NCBI GenBank assembly: GCA_017962615.1
Contig: JAGCUZ010000028.1
Span: 58,670-122,669 of the forward strand
Length of the DNA: 64,000 bases
Source of the DNA: Bacteroidales bacterium
GTDB taxonomy: Bacteria > Bacteroidota > Bacteroidia > Bacteroidales > P3
Direction of reading: 5' to 3'
In this document: positions 24,054 to 33,500 of the stretch, piece after piece
How the letters are laid out: every line of letters begins with the position of its first letter
Position numbering within the stretch: the stretch's first letter is position 1
Position numbers and translations under genes: made by a program
The notes under the pieces: generated by a model
Told to the model about the DNA's origin: nothing
The model's input: the letters and a program-made list of their open reading frames with translations, nothing else
The model's database searches: none

Positions 24054-24752
24054 CGAAAGTTTTGGTTATTGTAGCAAAAATAAATCATGCAACGTAAATC
24101 GGGCATTACTGTTATTGCTGGCCGAGGTGCTCAAATTAATATACCAAGTGGCCTCCTTAATATAACAATGTGGTCTCCGTTTTCAACAAGATTATGGGTG
24201 CCGACGGTCGTCATATTGTCCCCGTTTCGTACCCCTTTCCAACCTAAATATAGGGTACATTTAGAGAAGATATATAGATGGTAAGGAGTTGGTCCAACCA
24301 ACTCCTTATCATCTATATACTTACGATTTACGTTCTATATGTTAAAATCGGGGTGGGTAAGGGATTTTGAATGGATTGAAATTGTAAGGGTAATATATTT
24401 GTAATCAGTTTAATATAAATCGATTTTGGGCGAAAGGTGTGTTTTTGGCGGGTTGAGGGCGTTTGGAGTGAAAAACGGCTTTTTGCCGTTCTTCGGATGA
24501 GGACAAAAAGGGGGCGTGGAAAGATATTTTTTTAGGCAATTATAATTTTTTGCAACAACTGCCGTTTTTAGTATCGTGATGAAGTAATCTGTGATGTTGT
24601 TCGAAACGTTGGCTGCCGTATAATCATCCACTAGCATCTTGGTATCAATGAAATGATTAACGGCCAATTAACGGAAATCAACGTCAATACAAACCGAAAG
24701 GACCTACAATACACATTAAAAGCTCAAACTACACACTAATAAAGAAGAATCT
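24054..24752. other. Non-coding interval of about 700 bp
   Basis: AT-rich, with no credible gene. It holds palindrome copy 2, and near its right end a GCCGTATAATCATCC segment and three AATTAACGG-like units that resemble the sequence between palindrome copy 1 and the nitroreductase gene. Confidence 0.65.
24271..24352. repeat. Interspersed palindromic element, copy 2
   Basis: Arms 24271-24293 and 24297-24319 (23 bases each, three-base loop, one G/A difference) match copy 1. The right flank (TTACGATTTACGTTCTATAT, then GTTAAAATCGGGG) is the reverse complement of the left flank of copy 1. Just left, TTAGAGAAG is also shared with copy 1. Confidence 0.85.
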
Positions 24753-25190
24753 ATGGACTTGACCAAAATCTTAGTCATTGCCGGGAAACCGGATCTTTTT
24801 GAACTCGTATCGCAAACCAAGACTGGCGCGGTGGTGGAATCGCTTATCGACCACAGGCGCATACCCGTGTTCAAGGCCGACCGCATAAGCTCACTCAACG
24901 AGATAAGCCTCTTTACCGAGGACAGCGACGTGCCGCTGAAGGAGGTGCTGCGCAGCATCTTCGTCAAGGAGCAGGGCGGTGCCGTGCCGTTCGACCCCAA
25001 GAAGGTGAGTGGCAAGGAGTTGTTCGACTACTTGGGGAGTGTGCTGCCCAACTACGACAAGGAGCGTGTGCACGCGTCGGATGCCAAGAAGGTGCTGTCG
25101 TGGTACAACATACTGCAGTCGGCCGGCAAGGTGGACAACGAGCCCGACAAGGAGGAGGAGACGGCCGGCGAGGCTCAGCCCGAGGCATGA
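24753..25190 (+). CDS. DUF5606 protein
   Basis: A 145-residue cytosolic protein matching the DUF5606 family of Bacteroidales, opening DLTKILVIAGKPDLFELVSQ and including SGKELFDYLGSVLPNYDKER. The last 15 residues are very acidic (Glu/Asp-rich) and probably disordered. The function is not known; the protein has no secretion signal. It may be co-transcribed with the alpha/beta hydrolase gene, which begins 31 bases downstream. Confidence 0.85.
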   Translation: MDLTKILVIAGKPDLFELVSQTKTGAVVESLIDHRRIPVFKADRISSLNEISLFTEDSDVPLKEVLRSIFVKEQGGAVPFDPKKVSGKELFDYLGSVLPNYDKERVHASDAKKVLSWYNILQSAGKVDNEPDKEEETAGEAQPEA

Positions 25191-25221
25191 CGACAGAGGT
25201 GGGAAGAGTCTCATCTCGTAG

Positions 25222-26925
25222 ATGTTAAAAGAGAAGCAACATAAAGGCCGCCGATGGCCGAAGGTACTGCTATGGACAGGCGTGGCGATACTGCTGGCAG
25301 CAGCGGGGGCGCTCGTCGTGGCGTTGCGCGGCGGCGGTGAGGATGACGACAGCGTAGGGCTGCGCAAACTGCTGAGCTGGCGGCAGCCGCGGGTGGAGCT
25401 GAGCCGCGAGGCTTTGGCGGCGCAGCAGCGCCTGGAGGCCATGGAAGAGAACAACTACTACTACGTGGACATCGACGGCGACACGCTGATACTGCTGGTG
25501 GACAGTCCCGACTCGCTGCGAGCCGAGGGGCGTGCCTACTGGCTCGACAGTGCTTCGGACTGCGCCACGATGCGCACCTTCAGTGTGGTGCGCAGGGGCG
25601 AGAACCTGTGCCTGACACTTTCGGACAGCAGCAGCTACTGCTTTGCCGCCGACAGCAGCGTGCTGTGGCAGATGAAGCTGCCTCCGTTTCGCAAGATAAA
25701 CGACCGGCGGTACTTGAAGCCTGTGTTCGAGGTGGAGTGCAGCCGCGATGTGGAGTACGGCAAGGCCATGGGCTACTGGTGCTCGATGGTGGGCAACGAG
25801 GGCGAGAACTACGGCAAGATAGTCAAGCAGGGCTTGAAGCAGACGCTGCGCCAGCGCATGCTGACGCTCACCATGGACGTGTACCAGCCCAAAGACCGCC
25901 CGGAGCGGAAGCTGATGCGCGAGGAGGGGCGTGCCGAGAGGCGGCCGCTCGTGATGTTCCTACATGGTGGCGCGTTCTACGTGGGCGACAAGGCCGAGGT
26001 GCATATAGAGCAGTGGTGCAGGCACTTCGCGGCGACGGGCTACGTGGCGGTGTCGCCCAACTACAGGATGGGCTTCGTGCCGTCGAGGAGCGAGATAGAG
26101 CGTGTGGGCTACATGGCTGTGCAGGACGCGCATGCCGCGCTGCGGTACATGGTGGCGCATGCCGACGAATACAACATAGACACAAGCCGCATCTTCGTGG
26201 CCGGCACCAGTGCGGGAGGCATCACGGCGCTGAACGTGGCGTTTATGACCAACCACACCCGTCCGCAGTCGAGCAAAGGCAAAGCGAACAAAGGCAAGGA
26301 CTTGGGGCTTATCGAGACTGCCGACAACGACCTGCGCGTGGAGTTCCGTGTGAGGGCCGTGGGTAACCTGTGGGGAGCCCTGCCCGACCTCGACATGCTT
26401 AAGAGCAGTCGCACCGACATAGTGTCGTTTCACGGCGACGCCGACCCGTTGGTGCCGTACGACCAGGGCTACCCATTTGCCGACGTAGGCAAGTCGGTGG
26501 GCAAGAGCTTGTTTGGCAAGATGTACGGCTCGGCCGCCATCGACCGTGCCGCCCGTCAGGCGGGGCTGAAGAGCAGGCTGTACACCTTCGAAGGGGCGGG
26601 TCATGCCCTGCATCTGAACAAGGACCGCAGTCTGAACAAGGCCAACTTCGACTTCATACGCGACAGCATGGCGCTGTTTTTCTACAAGGAGATGATGCCC
26701 GGTGGGCCGCGCATAAGAGCCGACCGCGACAACGTGAGGGTGTACTACCTCAACGGCGGCGAGGGGTGCCACACGATGTGGCAGGCCGACGGTGGCTTCG
26801 TGCTGCGCAGCGACTCGTTGAAGGCCGAGGTGGTGTGGCGCGAGGATGCCAAGGAGTGCCGCATCAAGGCCTCGGGATGGTATGCCAACGGGCTTGGATT
26901 CTACGCCGAACGGAGCGTGCGGTAG
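25222..26925 (+). CDS. Membrane-anchored alpha/beta-hydrolase (esterase/lipase type)
   Basis: A 567-residue protein with an N-terminal membrane anchor (VLLWTGVAILLAAAGALVVAL, residues about 14-34) and a hydrolase core from about residue 240. The oxyanion motif is MFLHGGAFYVGD, the nucleophile elbow is VAGTSAGGITAL, a putative acid lies in FHGDADPLVPYDQG and the catalytic His in FEGAGHALHLNK. It resembles the carboxylesterase/BD-FAE type. The N-terminal 200 residues and the last 65 are not recognisable. It is probably periplasmic or outer-leaflet facing. Substrate unknown, possibly acetyl or feruloyl esters. Confidence 0.8.
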   Translation: MLKEKQHKGRRWPKVLLWTGVAILLAAAGALVVALRGGGEDDDSVGLRKLLSWRQPRVELSREALAAQQRLEAMEENNYYYVDIDGDTLILLVDSPDSLRAEGRAYWLDSASDCATMRTFSVVRRGENLCLTLSDSSSYCFAADSSVLWQMKLPPFRKINDRRYLKPVFEVECSRDVEYGKAMGYWCSMVGNEGENYGKIVKQGLKQTLRQRMLTLTMDVYQPKDRPERKLMREEGRAERRPLVMFLHGGAFYVGDKAEVHIEQWCRHFAATGYVAVSPNYRMGFVPSRSEIERVGYMAVQDAHAALRYMVAHADEYNIDTSRIFVAGTSAGGITALNVAFMTNHTRPQSSKGKANKGKDLGLIETADNDLRVEFRVRAVGNLWGALPDLDMLKSSRTDIVSFHGDADPLVPYDQGYPFADVGKSVGKSLFGKMYGSAAIDRAARQAGLKSRLYTFEGAGHALHLNKDRSLNKANFDFIRDSMALFFYKEMMPGGPRIRADRDNVRVYYLNGGEGCHTMWQADGGFVLRSDSLKAEVVWREDAKECRIKASGWYANGLGFYAERSVR

Positions 26926-27073
26926 GGTAGGAGGCGGTGACGCCTCGGGATGCCGCAGGGCAGGGCCAGCGACCGACGGATGAGGCGCCGTTTTTCAATT
27001 CAAAACAAGGTCTTTCGCGTGGCATCGGGTTATTATAAATAATTATAATCTATCCGATTTCAAAAAAAATGTG

Positions 27074-27081
27074 TATATTTG
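27074..27081 (+). promoter_or_regulatory. -7 box of the lipoprotein gene
   Basis: TATATTTG; transcription would begin near 27088, which rules out the longest open frame and supports the ATG at 27182. Confidence 0.6.
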
Positions 27082-27181
27082 CAAGATAATATGCATTGCG
27101 CACTTGAGTGCGGCGATGCGTGTATTCGTCTGTAGAATAAATATTTATTATATATCGCGCAAAAAGAAAAATCGAACAGCA

Positions 27182-28315
27182 ATGAAGAGATATTGGCTAA
27201 TTATGATGACTGTGGCCGTGCTTGGCGGCGTTTTATTCACCTCGTGCAAAGAGAAAGACAAGCCCGAGCCGCAGGAACCCACGGAAGAGACGGCAACCGA
27301 CACCAGGTATGACGAGCACCTGTCGGAGGGCGTGTTCCAACCCGCCTACCGCATAGCCAACCTGTACCACGATGACGCCATATACCAGACGTGGGAGTGG
27401 GGCACCTCGAAACTGGCTTCGGTGGAGGATGCCGAAGAGATGTGCACCTACGAGTTCAGCTACAGTGGCGACCAGGTGAGCGCCATCACCGTGACCTACG
27501 AAGACGGCAAGGTGGAGAGCCTCAACTTCGGCTACAATGGCTTGCTGACGCGCGTCGAGATAGCCGAAGGCAACATGACCAAGGTGGTGATGGGCGTGTC
27601 GCACAACGCCAACGACCAGATTACCAACGTGAGCCTCGACTACAGCGACGACTACATCATCGACATGGCCACGAGCCAGCTGCTGGGCAAGAGCGTGATG
27701 AGCCATGTGCTGAGCCGTAGTGCGATGAACGGCATCGTGGAGATGAGCAAGATGCTCAATGAGCGCAATGCCAAGAACGGCGCGAAATACACCGTGACCA
27801 ACAAGCACTTCGCGCTGGTGTACACGTGGAACGGCGACAACCTGGTGCGCGAGGAGCTGAGTGGCAACTTCTCGGCCATGGCCACCATCAACGACGTGGC
27901 GAACATCTTCAACCTGGGTCAGCTGGCGGCTGTGGCCAGCTATTTTGCCAACGACAGCTACCCGATGAGCTACACTGTGGAGAGCCGCACCGACTACACC
28001 TTCGACGGCAAGGTGAACCCCACGCGCTACTACTGGGGCAAGGGTATCGCGCCCAGCAACCTGTCGAAGAACAACGTGCTTACAGCCACCACCGAAGGCC
28101 GCGTTGAGATGGCTGTTACGGTGACGCTGCCCGACAGCCTGAACAGCATGGTGCGCATGGCAATCCTCAGCCTGTGGGACGGCAACACGCAGCACACATA
28201 TACCCGCGAGAAGGACCTGTCGAACAGCGAGACGCACACGTACAAGTACAACAGCAACAACTATCTGACGAGCGATGCCTGCAACGGCACCGTGACGAAA
28301 TACAAATACAAGTAA
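27182..28315 (+). CDS. Lipoprotein, unknown function
   Basis: A 377-residue lipoprotein: signal peptide with lipobox VLFTSCKE, then a Glu/Pro/Thr-rich linker (KDKPEPQEPTEETATDT). The rest is rich in short strands such as YEFSYSGDQVSAITVTYEDG and YTWNGDNLVREELSG, like RHS/DUF4595-type lipoproteins that carry YD-like strands, but no definite family is assigned. The ATG at 27182 was chosen because the -7 box at 27074 lies within the longer frame. It is followed by metG after 70 bases, possibly in the same transcript. Confidence 0.8.
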   Translation: MKRYWLIMMTVAVLGGVLFTSCKEKDKPEPQEPTEETATDTRYDEHLSEGVFQPAYRIANLYHDDAIYQTWEWGTSKLASVEDAEEMCTYEFSYSGDQVSAITVTYEDGKVESLNFGYNGLLTRVEIAEGNMTKVVMGVSHNANDQITNVSLDYSDDYIIDMATSQLLGKSVMSHVLSRSAMNGIVEMSKMLNERNAKNGAKYTVTNKHFALVYTWNGDNLVREELSGNFSAMATINDVANIFNLGQLAAVASYFANDSYPMSYTVESRTDYTFDGKVNPTRYYWGKGIAPSNLSKNNVLTATTEGRVEMAVTVTLPDSLNSMVRMAILSLWDGNTQHTYTREKDLSNSETHTYKYNSNNYLTSDACNGTVTKYKYK

Positions 28316-28385
28316 GCTCCCTTATCTGGCCGGTAACGCGCCAACCACTTAACACTTACAACTTAAAACAAACAACTAGAGAACT

Positions 28386-30446
28386 ATGACTTACACAGAG
28401 AAAGACAAGCAATACAAGCGTTATACCATCACATCGGCACTGCCGTATGCCAACGGTCCGGTGCACATAGGCCACCTGGCCGGAGTGTATGTGCCGGCCG
28501 ACGTCTACGCCCGCTACCTGCGTGCGCAGGGCGAGCAGGTGCTGTTCATTGGCGGCAGCGACGAGCATGGCGTGCCCATCACCATCAAAGCCCGCAAGGA
28601 GGGCGTCAGCCCGCAGGACATCGTGGACCGCTACCACAAGATAATAAAAGAGTCGTTTGCCGAACTGGGCATATCGTTCGACATATACAGCCGTACCTCG
28701 TCGGCCGAGCACCACAAGACTGCTGCGGCTTTCTTCGAGAAGCTGTACAAGGAAGGCAAGTTTGTAGAGAAGACCTCGATGCAGTACTACGACGAGGAGG
28801 CGCACCAGTTTCTGGCCGACCGCTACATAACCGGCACCTGTCCGCATTGCGGCAACGAGCATGCCTACGGCGACCAGTGCGAGGCCTGCGGCACCTCGTT
28901 GAACGCCACCGACCTCATCAACCCGCGCAGCGCGCTGAGCGGCAACCCGCCGGTGATGAAGGAGACGAAGCATTGGTATCTGCCCCTCGACAAGGACGAG
29001 GAGTGGCTGCGCCAATGGATACTGGAGAGCCACAAGAACGACTGGAAGGTGAACGTGTACGGCCAGTGCAAGTCGTGGATCGACGCGGGCTTGCAGCCCC
29101 GTGCCGTCACGCGCGACCTGGACTGGGGCGTGAAGGTGCCCCTGCCTGAAGCCGAAGGCAAGGTGCTGTACGTGTGGTTCGATGCACCCATAGGCTACAT
29201 CAGCTTCACCAAAGAGCTGAAAGGCGACGACTGGGAGAAGTGGTGGAAAGACAACGACACCAAGCTGGTGCATTTCATAGGCAAGGACAACATCGTGTTC
29301 CACTGCATCATCTTCCCCTCGATGCTCAAGGCCGAAGGCAGCTATATACTGCCGCAGAACGTGCCGGCCAACGAATTCCTTAACCTCGAGGGCGACAAGA
29401 TAAGTACCTCGCGCAACTGGGCCGTGTGGCTGCACGAGTACCTGAAGGAGTTCCCCGGCAAACAGGACGTGCTGCGCTACACCCTTTGCAGCAATGCCCC
29501 CGAGACCAAGGACAACGACTTCACGTGGAAGGATTTCCAGCTGAAGAACAACTCGGAGCTGGTGGCAATACTTGGCAACTTCGTGAACCGCACGCTGGTG
29601 CTGACGCACAAGTTCTACGGTGGCAAGGTGCCGGCCCGCAAGGCTTTGACGCCTGCCGAAGAGGAGGTGATACGCGAACTGGCCACGTTCCCCGAGCGAG
29701 TGGGCCGCAGCATAGAGCTGTACCGTTTCCGCGAGGCCTTGGGCGAGATGATGAACCTGGCCCGTCTGGGCAACAAGTACCTCACCGACACCGAGCCGTG
29801 GAAACTCGTAAAGACTGACCCCGAACGCACCGCCACGGTGATGAACCTTGCGTTGCAGATATGCGCCAACCTGGCCGTTCTCTGCGCTCCATTCCTGCCT
29901 TTCACCGCCGACAAGATGCACCGCATCATGAACCTGCCCGCCATGGGCTGGCAGCATGCCGGCAGTGCCGACCTCCTCATGGAGGGGCACACCATCGACC
30001 AGCCCGAACTACTCTTCGAGCAGATTGACGATGCCGCCATAGAGGCGCAGGTGAACAAGCTGCAGGAGTCGAAACGGCAGAACGAGCTCAACGCATGGCA
30101 GCCCGCAGCGGTGAAGCCCACGGTGAGCTTCGACGACTTCGGCAAGGTGGACATCCGTGTTGGAACCGTGTTGGAATGCTCAAAAGTGCCCAAGGCCGAC
30201 AAACTGTTGCAGTTCAAGATTGACGACGGCATGGGCGGCCGCACCATAGTGAGCGGCATAGCCAAGTACTACACTGAGCCCGAGAAGCTGGTGGGCCGCC
30301 AGGTGTGCTTCATAGCCAACTTTGCGCCGCGCAAGCTGAAGGGTGTGGAGAGCCAGGGCATGATACTGAGTGCCGAGGACAAAGACGGCCGCCTGGTGCT
30401 GGTGAGCCCCAGCGACTTGGTGACGTCGGGCGTTAATGTTGGATAG
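28386..30446 (+). CDS. metG: Methionyl-tRNA synthetase
   Basis: Charges tRNA-Met with methionine. At 686 aa it is the long form with an appended C-terminal tRNA-binding domain. The HIGH motif appears as [10 protein letters not shown], the zinc knuckle as [17 protein letters not shown], the KMSKS loop as [12 protein letters not shown] (a usual variant), and the C-terminal EMAP-like domain as [16 protein letters not shown] through [16 protein letters not shown]. All essential parts are present. Confidence 0.97.
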   Translation: MTYTEKDKQYKRYTITSALPYANGPVHIGHLAGVYVPADVYARYLRAQGEQVLFIGGSDEHGVPITIKARKEGVSPQDIVDRYHKIIKESFAELGISFDIYSRTSSAEHHKTAAAFFEKLYKEGKFVEKTSMQYYDEEAHQFLADRYITGTCPHCGNEHAYGDQCEACGTSLNATDLINPRSALSGNPPVMKETKHWYLPLDKDEEWLRQWILESHKNDWKVNVYGQCKSWIDAGLQPRAVTRDLDWGVKVPLPEAEGKVLYVWFDAPIGYISFTKELKGDDWEKWWKDNDTKLVHFIGKDNIVFHCIIFPSMLKAEGSYILPQNVPANEFLNLEGDKISTSRNWAVWLHEYLKEFPGKQDVLRYTLCSNAPETKDNDFTWKDFQLKNNSELVAILGNFVNRTLVLTHKFYGGKVPARKALTPAEEEVIRELATFPERVGRSIELYRFREALGEMMNLARLGNKYLTDTEPWKLVKTDPERTATVMNLALQICANLAVLCAPFLPFTADKMHRIMNLPAMGWQHAGSADLLMEGHTIDQPELLFEQIDDAAIEAQVNKLQESKRQNELNAWQPAAVKPTVSFDDFGKVDIRVGTVLECSKVPKADKLLQFKIDDGMGGRTIVSGIAKYYTEPEKLVGRQVCFIANFAPRKLKGVESQGMILSAEDKDGRLVLVSPSDLVTSGVNVG

Positions 30447-30546
30447 CGTTGCACGAGCCTTTGCTCGCAATAATATGTGCTGTTGTACGGTGTCAGCCCC
30501 GAAGCGGGGATTTAAACAAAGACTTCTAAAAGAAACAAAACTTGAT

Positions 30547-33500
30547 ATGAGAAAAGTTGCTACGAAACTGATGTTGACCTTCATGGCCCTGATGGTGCCG
30601 TATGTTGTCAATGCCCAACGGGCTCCCGTCGCCAACTTGCATGTGGAACGAACCACTATCAGCAGTGTCACGGTGGCGTGGGACGACCAGTCGGATGTGT
30701 TGTCGTGGATTGTTGAATACGGTTTGAGCGGATTTGCCGAAGGCAGCGGCACGCGAGTGTCGGTGGCAGGCAATGCCTCGATAACCATATCGCAGCTTGC
30801 GGAACAGACCAGCTACGACGTGTATGTGACAGCCAACTACGGAGCATGGGGCGTCAGCGACAGCCGCATGGTGCAGGCGGTGACCCTCTTCGAGCCGTAC
30901 CGGCTGCCGTTCGTGTGCGATTTCGAGACGGGCAACGTCAACGGCAACTGGAAGTTCGCCAACGGCCGTTCGGCCAACGTGTGGATGGTGGGCCATAACA
31001 CCCGCTACAGCGGCGACAGCAGCCTGTATGTGTCCAACTACAGCGGCACCTATCACGACTCCAACAGCTACGCCAACGCTTCGACGGTGGTGTACGGATG
31101 GATAGGACTTCAGTTTGACACGGCCGGCACCTATGCCATATCCTTCGACTGGAGGGCTGGCGGAGAACCCCTCAACGACTATCTGCGTGTGGCGTTGGCA
31201 CAGGAGTGGGCTTTGCCGGAGGCAGAAATCAGCGAGCCTGCCAACGGCATGGGATACAACACACTGCCGCAAGGCTGGACAGCCCTCGACGGTGGCACAG
31301 GCCTCAACGGCTCGACGGCGTGGAGCACCTATACGGGCAACTTCGTGGTGAGCCAGCCGGGGTTGTACAAGCTGATGGTGTGCTGGGTCAACAACAACAG
31401 ACGGTTGGGCAATCCTCCGGCGGCAATAGACAATATCAGGATAGAGAAGACCCGTTGCAGCATAGCGTCGGGACTGAGGGTCACGGCACTCACCCATACC
31501 ACGGCGACCTGCGTGTGGGACGAGGGCGACGGTGCCCACTGGGTGGCCGAGTACAGTGCACGTGGAACACAGGCACGCCACCGCGAGGTGTTATACCGTA
31601 ACGAACTGCAGATTAACAACCTTACACCCAATACGCAATATGACTTGAGGGTGTTCCCCGTGTGTGGCTATGGCGACACGGGAATGGCAAGCTATATAAC
31701 ATTCGTCACAGGCTGCAGCCCGATAGATGTACCTTACAGCGAGAGTTTCGATGGCGGCTCCAACTCGTGCATACAGACACAGGGCGGAGAGGTTACCGTG
31801 GCGAACGGCACGATGACCATAGGCGGTAACGGCACCACCTACGTGGTGTGGCCGGCTACCAACGTGCGGGCCGACTCGCTGAAGGTGTTCCTCAAGTACC
31901 GCCAGAACAATCTGGACAACGGCGAGTTGACACTGGGTTACATGCAGAACATATACGACGAGAGCAGTTTCAGACCGTTGCAGACGCTGGAGGCTTCGCT
32001 GATATGGACCTCGACGCTGCATGACCTGGGCTATGACGGAGCGCCCGAACCAAACGCACATATCGCGCTGCGGTACATATCGCCGGGTAACTTCGGAGCC
32101 ATCATCGACTCGATCTCCATAGAGAACGCGGCGGTGTGCAAGAAGGTGACTAACCTGCGTGTAACGTCTGTCGACGACAGCCGTGTGTCGGTGGCATGGA
32201 ATACTCCGAACAGCGGCATACTGTGGCAGGTGGAGTACGGCTACCGAGGCTACACGCCCTTTACGAGCGACAGGCAAGGGGTGCTGTACAGCATGACCCG
32301 CGACGCAGATATCACAGGCTTGCAGGGCGCGACCGACTACGACGTGTATGTGAGGGCTATATGCGGCCGTCGCGACACCGGAGTGGCCGAGCGCATACGA
32401 GTGCGTACAAGTCCGACGCCGCAGCCCGGAGTGCCGTATCTTGTCTATGCCGACAGCATAACGAGCACCTCGGCACGCATAAACTTCAGCATCGACGCTG
32501 AGGGAGCCAGCTACCAGATAGCCTACAGCTACAGCAGCAACATACCGCCCACAACCTCGTCGCTGCACGAGACCTTGACGGCCAACCATGCTACATGGAG
32601 CAACCTTCAGCCAATGACAGACTACTATTACGCGGTGCGCAGCATAAATGGCAACAACATAAGCGCATGGTCGGAGGTGTCGCACTTCAGAACCATGCCC
32701 GACTGCGACAACAGCTATCAGATAATAGCCCGTATGCCGCTCGACCGCACGGCGCACAACGGCATCATGTGGCAGCATTACGATGCAGCGACACTGGCGG
32801 CCTCCGACGTGCATGAAGGCGATGTGTACAACCTGGCCATCGAATACGCGGGCATTATGCACGACAGCGTGAACATGCAGATATATATGGCCAACGGCAA
32901 CCAGAGCAACGTCAGCGGCATGACCTGTGTGTACAACGGCACGGTGAAGTGCGTGGCAGGCAGCAGCTGGACCGAGATTCCGCTCGATGTGCCTTACCAT
33001 TGCATCAACAACAGCGACATCACGGTAGCCATACGTTGCTCGGGGCATCTTGAGACCCCAAGTTGGGGCTCTACGCTGACAATGATGCTGTGCAACTCTT
33101 CGCCAGCCTCATACCACCAGATATTCGCCGACTGCAATGCGGAATACGGATATGTGGAGGGTGTAGGTCTTTACCGCACCAACAGCATAGCCACGCTGTG
33201 CGTGAGAGCCAACCACGGCTACCGTTTCGCCCGTTGGGCCAACGGTGACACCAGCAGCAGAATACAGTTTGTAGTGAACAGGGACACCACTCTGCGCGAT
33301 ATGAGCTTTGTGCTCGACAGCTTCAGCATAACGACAGTGACGAACGACGCTTCGGCCGGTATGATTGCAGGTCCGCGGCGTGTGGCATATAGGCAGAATG
33401 CCATACTCACCGCTACGCCGACCCCCAATCACCATTTCTGCCGCTGGGGTGACGGGAGCACCGTCAACCCGCGCAGCATAACGGTGTCGGGCGACACTCT

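Noticed and set aside
24087-24284. Possible small protein of 65 residues
   Set aside because: Runs into palindrome copy 2 and shows no domain or signal.
28356-29990. Long open frame on the minus strand across metG
   Set aside because: Antisense image of metG; no motif or signal.
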